Below are positions 42,823 through 50,257 of a stretch of 64,000 bases of DNA, one piece after another. A model generated the notes under the pieces. That model made no database searches and was not told the origin of the DNA. It saw only the letters and a list, made by a program, of their open reading frames with translations. Location of the stretch: the IMG/VR virus record IMGVR_UViG_3300024518_000034, positions 124,001 to 188,000 of that record. The stretch is one strand, 5' to 3'. Position numbers and translations under genes: made by a program. Position 1 is the stretch's first letter. Each line of letters begins with the position of its first letter. The stretch is from a virus.

Positions 42823-42982
42823 GCGAGGGTGTCGGAAGACACAAGTGGACTTAACATAAAAAAGCGTTCTTTTTATAATCTGCTCATTTATTTGAGTTAC
42901 ATTTTAAAAAGACTTTGAAAATATTTGTAAGGTTCGAAAGAGGACTACTGCTTGGCAGGTGAAAGCCCTGTCCCTCGCCACA
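42823..42982 (+). ncRNA. structured RNA with tRNA-like ends (YrlA/Y-RNA candidate)
   Basis: GCGAGGG (42823-42829) pairs fully with CCCTCGC (42972-42978). Next to it are a small D-like arm (TGTC-GGAA-GACA) and a T-like arm (GCAGG-TGAAAGC-CCTGT), so the ends mimic a tRNA. Instead of an anticodon arm there is an insert of about 110 bases with A/T-rich hairpins (ATAAAAA...TTTTTAT) and a helix ACTTAACA/TGTAAGGT, followed by GGTTCGAAAG. YrlA-type Y RNAs have this arrangement, and a Ro60-like gene lies about 370 bases downstream. A tRNA with an intron is the alternative; no such exon pairing was fully convincing. Confidence 0.45.
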
Positions 42983-43000
42983 CCTTTAAAAGGAGAATAT

Positions 43001-43312
43001 ATGCCATACGCGGTAACGGACAGTAAGTTGGAGATGCTTGACAATAAGGTGTTAGTTAAGCCAATTAAACCACTAGAGAAGACACCAGGCGGAATAATTT
43101 TGCCAGATGTCGCACAAGAAAAAACAAGAGAAGGCGAAGTAATATCTGTTGGTCCTGGTAAGGTGCTAGAGGATGGCAGCAGAGGTGAAATGCAAGTGAA
43201 AGAGGGAGATCATGTACTATTCGAACATTATAACACTAATGACATCTTAATTGATGGAGAAGAGTACAGAATCATGTTTGAGCCAAGTATTTTGGCTAAA
43301 CTTAAAATATAA
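43001..43312 (+). CDS. groES: GroES-type co-chaperonin
   Basis: 103 aa from ATG 43001 with AAAAGGAG upstream. LDNKVLVKPIKPLEKTPGGI and ILPDVAQEKTREGEVI, then VGPGKVLEDG, VKEGDHVLFEHY and LIDGEEYRIM follow Cpn10 from end to end, including the mobile loop region. The phage protein would cap host GroEL, possibly to fold its capsid protein, as T4 Gp31 does. No GroEL gene is in the window. Confidence 0.92.
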   Translation: MPYAVTDSKLEMLDNKVLVKPIKPLEKTPGGIILPDVAQEKTREGEVISVGPGKVLEDGSRGEMQVKEGDHVLFEHYNTNDILIDGEEYRIMFEPSILAKLKI

Positions 43313-43354
43313 CCAAGTCGGCAGTAGGGCCGAATGAAGAAAGGGAGAATTATC

Positions 43355-44902
43355 ATGAATACAATCACAAAGAACGCGGCAGGCGGTGTAGCAATTCGTA
43401 AGAGCAAGGAAAACGCTCTAGCAACAATGGTGTGTACTGGCACTCAGAACGGAGCGTTCTATGCCGACGCAAGCAAGATCACTGATGTAATGAAAGCTCT
43501 AGCTCATCAGGTAAGTCCTGAAGCTCTTGCAAAGATTTTGGTCTACGGACGCAAGAAGGGGCACATGAAAGATCTGCCTGCTCTTGGTCTGGCAATTCTT
43601 GCAACCAAGGACAGCAAGCTATTTCGTAAGGTCGCACCTCACATTCTAGACAACAGCAAGATGTTGCGTAACTTCGTTAAGTATATGCGAGATGGATCAG
43701 TGGGACGTAAGTCTCTCGGTCACGCTGCAAAGAAGGCTGTACAGAGATGGTTTGATGCAAAGGATGCTAAGGGATTGTTCTATAATTCGATTGGTAACGA
43801 TCCGTCACTGGCAGACGTAATTCGTTTGGCGCATCCAAAGCCAAAAACTAAGGAAGCTGAAAATATGTTTGCTTACATTCTTGGAAGAGAATATAAGACT
43901 AACTTGCTTCCTGACAACGTGCAGGATTATGAAAGATACAAACAGTCTGATCGTCCAGGTGGACGAGCAGTTCCGAATGTTCCGTTTCAGATGTTGGACA
44001 GTCTAGGATTGGACAAGGCTGGATGGATTCAGATTGCAGAAAGAGCAAGCTGGCAACAAACTAGAATGCTTTTGAACACTTTTGTTAGACATGGAGTATT
44101 TGAGAGTCATGCAGGTATGGGTAAGATAATTGCAGATAGGTTGCGTAATCGTGATCTGATCGCTAAATCTAGAGTGTTTCCATATCAGTTGTTGGTAGCA
44201 TTCAAGAACGCAGAGGGTGTTCCACAAGAAGTATTGTTGGCATTGCAGGACGCTTTGGATATTGCATGTGAGAACATTCCAGAGATCGATGGAAAGGTGT
44301 ACGTATTTCCTGACGTTTCAGGCTCAATGAGAAGTCCAGTGACTGGATATCGTTACGGTGGACAGAGAAGTTCGACTGTACGTTGTGTTGACGTGGCAGC
44401 ATTGTTTGCAGCAGCGCTTTTGAAAAAGAACCCTGAAGCAATCGTTAGACCGTTTGATACTAAGGTGCATCGTCCTACGTTGAATCCTAGAGACAGCGTG
44501 ATGACTCTTGCAGATAAGTTGGCTAGGTATGGTGGCGGTGGAACTAATTGCTCTCTTGCTATGCAGGAGTTAAATGGGGAAGTTACTAGAGATACTTCGG
44601 CAGTAATATATATTTCAGACAGTGAGTCTTGGGCTGATATTGAAGGACGAAACAGATATTGGTATGGTGAATCTTCAACTGGTCTGATGGATGGCTGGAA
44701 CGAGTTTAAGTCACGTAACCAAGAAGCTAAGTTGGTATGTATGGATATGCAGCCGTACACTACATCGCAGGCTGACGAGCATCGTAGAGATATTTTGCTA
44801 GTCGGTGGGTTCAGCGACAGAGTATTTGATGTTGTTGCTGACTACGTGAAGTATGGTGAACGTAACTGGATGGATATCATCAACCAAGAAGTTAATCTTT
44901 AA
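43355..44902 (+). CDS. Ro60/Rsr-like TROVE-VWA RNA-binding protein
   Basis: 515 aa from ATG 43355 (GGGAG nine bases upstream). The N-terminal 300 residues form a HEAT-like TROVE domain (VCTGTQNGAFYAD, ALAKILVYGRKKGHMKD, LPALGLAILATKD). The C-terminal VWA-like domain holds the MIDAS motif DVSGSM at 320-325 and a later GGGGTNCSLAM and ISDSESW. Ro60 rings bind misfolded RNAs and Y RNAs and feed them to exonucleases. Codon use is fairly optimised. A GroES gene and a tRNA-like RNA precede it, and a terminator follows. Confidence 0.9.
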   Translation: MNTITKNAAGGVAIRKSKENALATMVCTGTQNGAFYADASKITDVMKALAHQVSPEALAKILVYGRKKGHMKDLPALGLAILATKDSKLFRKVAPHILDNSKMLRNFVKYMRDGSVGRKSLGHAAKKAVQRWFDAKDAKGLFYNSIGNDPSLADVIRLAHPKPKTKEAENMFAYILGREYKTNLLPDNVQDYERYKQSDRPGGRAVPNVPFQMLDSLGLDKAGWIQIAERASWQQTRMLLNTFVRHGVFESHAGMGKIIADRLRNRDLIAKSRVFPYQLLVAFKNAEGVPQEVLLALQDALDIACENIPEIDGKVYVFPDVSGSMRSPVTGYRYGGQRSSTVRCVDVAALFAAALLKKNPEAIVRPFDTKVHRPTLNPRDSVMTLADKLARYGGGGTNCSLAMQELNGEVTRDTSAVIYISDSESWADIEGRNRYWYGESSTGLMDGWNEFKSRNQEAKLVCMDMQPYTTSQADEHRRDILLVGGFSDRVFDVVADYVKYGERNWMDIINQEVNL

Positions 44903-44933
44903 AAATCAAGGATCGTGATTGGTCCTCCTTTCG

Positions 44934-44972
44934 GGAGACAGGGGATATATTCCCTTGTCTCCTTTTATTAAA
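44934..44972 (+). terminator. terminator after the Ro60-like gene
   Basis: GGAGACA-G-GGGA pairs with TCCC-T-TGTCTCC (44934-44962) around a short loop, followed by TTTTATT. This is the end of the promoter 42773 transcription unit. Confidence 0.88.
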
Positions 44973-44983
44973 GGAAAAAAGAG

Positions 44984-45172
44984 ATGAAAGTTTATGAGTG
45001 GTATCACAGTGGCGGCTACGCTTCTTGGGAAAGAATAATTGTAGTCGCTGAAGACGAAGAGACAGCGAGGCAGATGGCAAAAGATGATAGGTCTTTTATG
45101 GAAAAGAAAGTTCTAGATGGAAAACCAACCAAAATTAGTGAATTGGCATACGTTTTTTATGACTGTTATTAA
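44984..45172 (+). CDS. hypothetical small protein
   Basis: 62 aa: VYEWYHSGGYASWERIIVVA then EDEETARQMAKDD, a small alpha/beta fold pattern shared with many short phage proteins. AAGGAAAAAAG precedes ATG 44984. Function unknown. Confidence 0.55.
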   Translation: MKVYEWYHSGGYASWERIIVVAEDEETARQMAKDDRSFMEKKVLDGKPTKISELAYVFYDCY

Positions 45173-45200
45173 GAAAACAACTATAGCATGTGTATAAAAT

Positions 45201-45272
45201 GGGGCGGTCAGTGGGCCTGGGTTGGACACTTGCAATGTCTGAAACGGAGTTCGATTCTCCGTCGCTCCACCA
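45201..45272 (+). tRNA. tRNA-Ala (UGC)
   Basis: Acceptor GGGGCGG pairs with TCGCTCC and shows the G3-U70 alanine identity pair. Loop CTTGCAA gives anticodon UGC; T-arm CGGAG-TTCGATT-CTCCG. CCA is encoded. The D-arm is short (CAG-TGGGC-CTG). Confidence 0.8.
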
Positions 45273-45286
45273 TAAAGGGGGAGTAA

Positions 45287-45784
45287 ATGATTGTAGAACT
45301 AACTAAAGAACAAGTGTCGGGATGTAGGGCCTTGGCCACACTAAGACAGAACGACAATGTAAAAAAAGGCAAGAAAGATGCAGACGGTTTTAGAGGAGAT
45401 CCTTTAAGATTGCATTTTATAGGACTGCTGGGCGAGTGCGCAGCGCACACTGTGCTTGGTGGAGACTGGAACGATTTTACTGATAGTGAAATTGAGAGAA
45501 AGAAAGGCGATGTAGGGAAATACGAAGTAAGAACTACAGAATATTCAAGTGGTGGTTTATTGATTAAACCTAGAGACGTAGACGATAGGATTTATGTTTG
45601 CGTAAGAAGAGTGAATAAAAAAGAGTATAAGTTTGAAATTGCTGGATGGATGAAAGGGAAAGAAGCAAAGCAAGAGAGATTTTGGAAAGCTTATGTTAGA
45701 AAACCATGCTACATTGTGCCAGCATATAAACTAAACGACATAGAACTTTTAAAGCAAAAAGTTAAAGGGCAAATAAATGATTGA
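45287..45784 (+). CDS. PD-(D/E)XK-like protein (tentative)
   Basis: 165 aa. GLLGECAAHTVLGGDW and KGDVGKYEVRTTEYSSGGL contain an Glu, Asp and Glu-x-Arg spaced as in restriction-endonuclease-like folds; Arg in place of Lys is unusual. The C-terminal part (YVCVRRVNKKEYKFEIAGWM) supplies further strands. It has been met often in phages without a fixed function. GGGGG precedes the ATG; the 3' end overlaps the VWA gene by 8 bases. Confidence 0.6.
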   Translation: MIVELTKEQVSGCRALATLRQNDNVKKGKKDADGFRGDPLRLHFIGLLGECAAHTVLGGDWNDFTDSEIERKKGDVGKYEVRTTEYSSGGLLIKPRDVDDRIYVCVRRVNKKEYKFEIAGWMKGKEAKQERFWKAYVRKPCYIVPAYKLNDIELLKQKVKGQIND

Positions 45785-46520
45785 AGAAAGTTTAGATAAG
45801 ATTGATGAACAACTCAACGATCTGAAGGGTAAGAAAGAGCCAAATATTCTAGTAGACCTTATTGTAGACAGATCGTCTTCAATGTATCATCAAACCAAAG
45901 ATGTGATTAAGGGGATTAACGAATATCTGGACGGACTAAGACAAGATAAGGAAAACAGAATATTGGTCAGCTTGACACTATTTGATGATCAGATCGAGAC
46001 ACCATATGTTTTGACACCAATCGCTGAAGTTCCTGTGTTAGACGATAGTGTTTATTTTCCCAGAGGATGTACAGCGTTGAACGACGCTGTAGGTATCACA
46101 TTGAATAGATTAGAAAGACACATTAGAGAGTACAAGGAAGAGCCAAAGGTTTTAGTAGTTATTCTCACAGACGGCCTGAATAACGTTACTAGAGAGTTCA
46201 AGGCAGGCGAAATACAGAAAAAGATCAGCGATTTGGATAGGGAAAAAGATAATTATACTATTGTATATTTAGGTTCACATGCAGATGCTTGGGCAGTTGG
46301 ACAGTCGTTAGGTATTAGTGGCGGAAGTTCAATGTCCTTCGATCAGAATAACCTAGTAGGGACAATGAGAGGCATGTCAACAGCTACTTCGAATTATGCA
46401 AGAAGTAGGGAAAAGTCAGCACAAAGCTTTTACATGTGTGCTTCAGACACCTTCGAAAAAGAAGGTGTGACTGTGGCAGATGATGTAAAAGGAAAGCTTG
46501 ACAAGATAGAAAATAAGTAG
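45777..46520 (+). CDS. von Willebrand factor A domain protein
   Basis: 247 aa. Metal-ion-dependent adhesion site: VDRSSSM (Asp31 to Met36), Thr99 in GCTALND and LTDGLNN (Thr131, Asp132). Almost the entire chain is VWA. Such intracellular VWA proteins often work with AAA+ ATPases, and a MoxR-like or Ycf46-type partner is encoded in this window. It overlaps the gene before it and is followed by the second hairpin RNA and tRNAs. Confidence 0.82.
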   Translation: MIEESLDKIDEQLNDLKGKKEPNILVDLIVDRSSSMYHQTKDVIKGINEYLDGLRQDKENRILVSLTLFDDQIETPYVLTPIAEVPVLDDSVYFPRGCTALNDAVGITLNRLERHIREYKEEPKVLVVILTDGLNNVTREFKAGEIQKKISDLDREKDNYTIVYLGSHADAWAVGQSLGISGGSSMSFDQNNLVGTMRGMSTATSNYARSREKSAQSFYMCASDTFEKEGVTVADDVKGKLDKIENK

Positions 46521-46535
46521 TAAGATACAAACAAC

Positions 46536-46599
46536 GCTAGATGCAAGTAGGAGCTACAATCCTTTAAATTGAATCCGCTTCTACAAACTATATGCTAGC
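46536..46599 (+). ncRNA. conserved hairpin RNA motif, copy 2
   Basis: Same plan as 41957-42018: outer stem GCTAG/CTAGC with the identical flanks ATGC and AACTATATG. Inner stem GTAGGAGC with GCTTCTAC, different bases from copy 1 but still paired. It lies five bases upstream of a tRNA-Gln gene. Confidence 0.6.
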
Positions 46600-46604
46600 A
46601 CTAA

Positions 46605-46675
46605 AGCCGGATGGTGTAATGGTAGCGCACGGGTCTTTGAAGCCTAGAGCGGAAGTTCGATTCTTCCTCCGGTTG
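46605..46675 (+). tRNA. tRNA-Gln (UUG)
   Basis: Acceptor AGCCGGA with TCCGGTT. Anticodon loop CTTTGAA gives UUG. D-arm with AATGGTA and T-arm GGAAG-TTCGATT-CTTCC are canonical; G73 is the glutamine discriminator. No CCA. Confidence 0.85.
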
Positions 46676-46682
46676 TTATATT

Positions 46683-46753
46683 AGCCTAGTGATGTAATGG
46701 TAGCATAAGTGTTTCTGAGACATTTTGTGAGGGTTCGAATCCTTCCTAGGCTG
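46683..46753 (+). tRNA. tRNA-Gln (CUG)
   Basis: Acceptor AGCCTAG with CTAGGCT, all seven pairs. Loop TTCTGAG gives CUG; D-loop AATGGTA and G73 as in the preceding tRNA-Gln, to which it is clearly related. No CCA. Confidence 0.85.
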
Positions 46754-46792
46754 TTAGTCCTAGGCGTCATAAGGATGAAAATATATATTAAT

Positions 46793-46821
46793 AAAGGATC
46801 GTTGAACGCGGTCCTTTTTTT
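46793..46821 (+). terminator. terminator after the tRNA-Gln pair
   Basis: AAAGGA pairs with TCCTTT around an imperfect CG-rich middle, followed by a run of T. Confidence 0.65.
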
Positions 46822-46837
46822 ATTGAAAGGTAATAAA

Positions 46838-47458
46838 ATGAAAAAGTTGGCAATGTTGGCACTAGTATTGATGTTGGTCGGCTGCGGAGTTTCACCAGAG
46901 TACCAGACAAGCGACGGTATTTATATGCCAATGGCTAGATATAATGATACTCTAATTATAGATACAGACGTTAAGACGAATATGAAGTTTAAAGCTGCAA
47001 TCGTTAATTGTCTTATAAATTCTCCAAAAGCAGCTAGATATGTTAAAGAGATTCACATTACTATGGAAAAATGGGGAGATGATGGTAGATTGCATATTGG
47101 AAGATATCATCATAGAACTAGAGTCATTACTATTTCCATAATCCCTAGATATATCGATGAGTTGGAACCAGTTGTTTATCATGAATTAGGCCACGCAATC
47201 TGGTTTCATAGATTAAATGATAGTCAGCGTGCTAGTTGGGTGACTCTTTATAATTATAAGAAGATGGGACGTGATCTTACAGATTGGGGAATGCCATATG
47301 GGAAACGAGGACTTCCCTCTGTGTATGCAGCTAAGAACGTTAAAGAGTTTTTCGCAGAGCATTATAAGATATACAAGACAGACCAAAATCTGCACGAAAT
47401 AAGGTTCTGGCAGGCCAACGATTTAATGTTTAAACAAGGAGTAATAGCACGAAAATAG
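46838..47458 (+). CDS. lipoprotein zinc metallopeptidase
   Basis: 206 aa from ATG 46838; earlier starts lie in the tRNA. MKKLAMLALVLMLVGCG is a signal peptide with the lipobox LVGC, Cys16 being lipidated. The mature part holds VYHELGHAIWFH (His115, Glu116, His119), the HExxH zinc site, and a later FFAEHYKIY that could give the third ligand. It should sit in a host membrane and may act in lysis, superinfection exclusion or receptor change. Confidence 0.75.
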   Translation: MKKLAMLALVLMLVGCGVSPEYQTSDGIYMPMARYNDTLIIDTDVKTNMKFKAAIVNCLINSPKAARYVKEIHITMEKWGDDGRLHIGRYHHRTRVITISIIPRYIDELEPVVYHELGHAIWFHRLNDSQRASWVTLYNYKKMGRDLTDWGMPYGKRGLPSVYAAKNVKEFFAEHYKIYKTDQNLHEIRFWQANDLMFKQGVIARK

Positions 47459-47527
47459 TACTATAGTACTTATGGAACGCTAGGGGAAGGCGACCAGTCG
47501 CCCCGTGCAAATATAGGGTCGCCAGTT

Positions 47528-47596
47528 GGGTCGGGTGCTGGGACACAGGAGAGCCTCCAAAACTCTTTATGCCGGGTTCGATACCTGGACGGCCTG
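47528..47596 (+). tRNA. tRNA-Trp (CCA), reduced D-arm
   Basis: The 3' half is canonical: loop CTCCAAA with anticodon CCA, five-base variable loop, T-arm CCGGG-TTCGATA-CCTGG, acceptor ACGGCCT and G73. The 5' acceptor GGGTCGG pairs at six of seven positions including wobbles, and the D-arm is short (CTG-GGACA-CAG). Just upstream, GGCGACC can pair with either of two GTCGCC copies. No CCA. Confidence 0.55.
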
Positions 47597-47600
47597 TTAT

Positions 47601-48029
47601 ATGAAACAATGTACGAGATGTAAAGAAAAAAAAGAAGAGGAAGATTTTTATTGGAAAAATAAGAGAATAAGAAAAACCATATGTAAAACTTGTTGTTTGG
47701 AGTATGGGAAAAAACATTATTTAGAAAATAAAAAAACTTACATAAAACAAAGCGTAAAAAGAAACAAAGCTATAAAAGACAGAAATGTTAAAACTTTACT
47801 TCATTTTTTGAGTGACAAGGAGTGTAAAGACTGTGGTGAAAATGATCCAATAGTTTTAGAATTTGATCATAGGGATCCAAAAGAAAAAACAACTCTTGTT
47901 AGCAGATTATATAGCTATTCTTGGAAAAGAATAAAAGAAGAAATAGATAAATGCGACATCAGATGTGCAAATTGTCATAAAAGAAAAACAGCCGTGCAGC
48001 TAGGTTGGAGAAAATTGAAATATTTGTAA
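47601..48029 (+). CDS. HNH endonuclease with zinc fingers
   Basis: 142 aa from ATG 47601; a longer frame from TTG 47526 runs through the tRNA and was rejected. An N-terminal CTRC...CKTCC finger is followed by the HNH core: CKDC, LEFDHRD, RCANCHKRK (Cys75, Cys78, Cys122, Cys125; Asp89-His90; Asn124, His126). Free-standing HNH genes beside tRNA genes are usual for mobile phage endonucleases. Confidence 0.82.
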   Translation: MKQCTRCKEKKEEEDFYWKNKRIRKTICKTCCLEYGKKHYLENKKTYIKQSVKRNKAIKDRNVKTLLHFLSDKECKDCGENDPIVLEFDHRDPKEKTTLVSRLYSYSWKRIKEEIDKCDIRCANCHKRKTAVQLGWRKLKYL

Positions 48030-50257
48030 TGGCAACTACTAAAGAACACGACTTAATTAGTAAAATAATAAGAGCCCAGGACGAAGTTCTACCCAATTTA
48101 GTCGTCCCCCTCCAGCCAGATCCCCACATGCCAGGCGACGAAGAAGAATCGCCAAAACCCTCAGAAAGATGGAAACAAATAGTAAAGAAAAAGAGGGAAG
48201 AAGATTTACAAGAAGGCCCCCTCAACGAGGCTGCGGGAGGTTTTCCTGAAAAAAGGATGCAATTTTCCGAGACAGACAAAAAAGAGTGGGAAGATTGGCT
48301 GAGTACAGTAACCTCTGGCAAGAAACAACAGAAGGCTAGGATACTGAAATTCCTTAAAAATGAGCCACGCATGATAAGAGACTTCGTATTGAAGAGAGAA
48401 GATCTCTACCATGAAACCGTTGCGGAGATGGACGAAGAAGCAATGGAAAAATATATGGTGGTAAAAGAGAATTTAAAAGAGAATTTTGAGGAAGAAACAA
48501 ACAATACAGTAGATTATTTTTATAATATGTTTAAAGAGGCAGACCCTACTGGAAAGTCATACGTAGATCAAATCATTACTTGGTGGACAAACTATTCTTT
48601 TAATGAACGAAACGCAAAAGAAGACATGGGTCAGGTTAAATCTTTATTAGATATTTTTCATAGAAATAAAGAGAACTTGCCAAACAATAATATAGCCACT
48701 TATAGAAGTATGAAGGAACTATATGATGTTGTGAAAACTGTTATGCCTGAAGCAATTGCTTCAGAGGAGGCAGAGATGGTAGCCAAACAGGAAATAGATG
48801 GTGACAAATATGAGTTATATAATTTAAAAACAAAAGATGCAGCAATGGAGATGTGTAAGGGAACTACTTGGTGCATAAAAGATCCAAACGCTAGACACTA
48901 TGAAGGCTACAAAGAGAAAGGAAACGTTTACACGATTTGGAAGAATGACAAGCCGTTTATAGGAGTGGCAAATTCTATGCCAAATGCTAATGGTGGAGGT
49001 TTCGTTTATGCAGACAATGAATCAGTAAGTAAAGAAGATAGAGTTTTATTAAAGGATTTAATAGAAGTATTTGTAAGCGATTGGGAAGACTTGGAAACGC
49101 CAGAGGGAGTTTATAACTTAGCAAAATTTTCTGCAGGGGATTTAAATGAGGAACAGGAAAACATATTACTTAAAGATTTAGCATATGCAACCGACTATGC
49201 GGTATTTATAAAGAAGGATAGATGGGAAAAGGGAGAACCTTTAATGGCTTCTTCTCCACGTACAGCACACAGCTATGCAATGAATGCGTTAAAGGGTAGG
49301 TTTCCAGAAGGAGAGCCTGCAATAGCTGAAGATGGCAAATATGCTATGTTGTATGCTAAGAATGTTATAAAAGATAGATGGACTGAAGGCGAGCCTGCAA
49401 TAGCTGAAAACGGTGAATATGCGTATAGATATTCCGCAGAAGTTGTGAGAGGTAGATGGCCAGAAGGTGAAGCTGCAATAGGGCAAGATGCATGGACGGC
49501 TATGGATTATGCAGAAAAAGTTATAGAGGGAAGATTTCCAGAGGGTGAAGCTGCAATAATAGCAAAAAGCTCAGAACAGACGTACCATTATGCTAAAAAT
49601 GTTTTAAAGGGAGAAAGAGTTCCCGAAATAGAAACTGCGTTAGCTCAAGATAGAGAGTGGGGGCAGTATGCGTACCACTATGCTAATACTGTATTGGAAG
49701 ATAGATTTCCAGAGGGGGAAGCTACAATAGCTAAATATCCAGCTTATGCGGGTTATTATGCTAAAAATGTTATAAAAGGTCCGTGGCCAGAAGGAGAACC
49801 TGCAATAGCTTCGCATTTTGCTAGCGCGGGTGAATATGCTAGGGATGTTTTAAAAGGCCCATTTCCTGAAGGGGAAGCAGAAATAGCAAAATATCCGGCA
49901 TGGTCGATAAATTACGCTATTCAAGTTCTAAAAGGTAGATTTCCAGAAGGAGAAGCAGAAATAGCAAAAAGTCCCCTTGAGACAGCGTCGTATTTTACAA
50001 ATATATTAGAACCACAAGGGTTAACTTGGGAAATGATAAAGGGACAAGAACAACCACAGCAACCAGCAATAGAAGAACAGCCAGCAATACCACAACAAGT
50101 ACAGCAACAACCACCAGAGGACGAACTAATGATTGAAGCTAAAAAGAAAGTAAAGGCGGCTGTGCCATCTGATATTCAATTAGACGAAGCATCACTGTAT
50201 TGGTCGCCAGAAGATGACGAGGAATGGAAAAAATGGATAAGTTTATACCAAAAATAA
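48029..50257 (+). CDS. large protein with about ten tandem 26-residue repeats
   Basis: 742 aa from ATG 48029, overlapping the HNH stop. An N-terminal charged part is followed by a domain with GTTWCIKDP and EGYKEKGNVYTIWKNDKPF (about 285-320), a domain seen in proteins of large phages. Between about 390 and 660 a unit of the form YAxxVLKGRFPEGEAAIAxx is repeated about ten times with variation. The C-terminus is Gln/Pro-rich. Repeats of two short helices suggest a solenoid for protein binding. Function unknown. Confidence 0.6.
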   Translation: MATTKEHDLISKIIRAQDEVLPNLVVPLQPDPHMPGDEEESPKPSERWKQIVKKKREEDLQEGPLNEAAGGFPEKRMQFSETDKKEWEDWLSTVTSGKKQQKARILKFLKNEPRMIRDFVLKREDLYHETVAEMDEEAMEKYMVVKENLKENFEEETNNTVDYFYNMFKEADPTGKSYVDQIITWWTNYSFNERNAKEDMGQVKSLLDIFHRNKENLPNNNIATYRSMKELYDVVKTVMPEAIASEEAEMVAKQEIDGDKYELYNLKTKDAAMEMCKGTTWCIKDPNARHYEGYKEKGNVYTIWKNDKPFIGVANSMPNANGGGFVYADNESVSKEDRVLLKDLIEVFVSDWEDLETPEGVYNLAKFSAGDLNEEQENILLKDLAYATDYAVFIKKDRWEKGEPLMASSPRTAHSYAMNALKGRFPEGEPAIAEDGKYAMLYAKNVIKDRWTEGEPAIAENGEYAYRYSAEVVRGRWPEGEAAIGQDAWTAMDYAEKVIEGRFPEGEAAIIAKSSEQTYHYAKNVLKGERVPEIETALAQDREWGQYAYHYANTVLEDRFPEGEATIAKYPAYAGYYAKNVIKGPWPEGEPAIASHFASAGEYARDVLKGPFPEGEAEIAKYPAWSINYAIQVLKGRFPEGEAEIAKSPLETASYFTNILEPQGLTWEMIKGQEQPQQPAIEEQPAIPQQVQQQPPEDELMIEAKKKVKAAVPSDIQLDEASLYWSPEDDEEWKKWISLYQK

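Noticed and set aside
42823-42982. tRNA-Leu with a group I intron
   Set aside because: The 5' part resembles tRNA-Leu (GCGAGGGTG, a CTTAA loop), but no 3' exon pairs well with the anticodon stem and the T-loop TGAAAGC is not canonical. The Y-RNA-like reading fits better, though it is unproven.
47526-47600. N-terminal extension of the HNH gene
   Set aside because: It would be translated from the tRNA-Trp sequence; ATG 47601 gives a normal N-terminal zinc finger.
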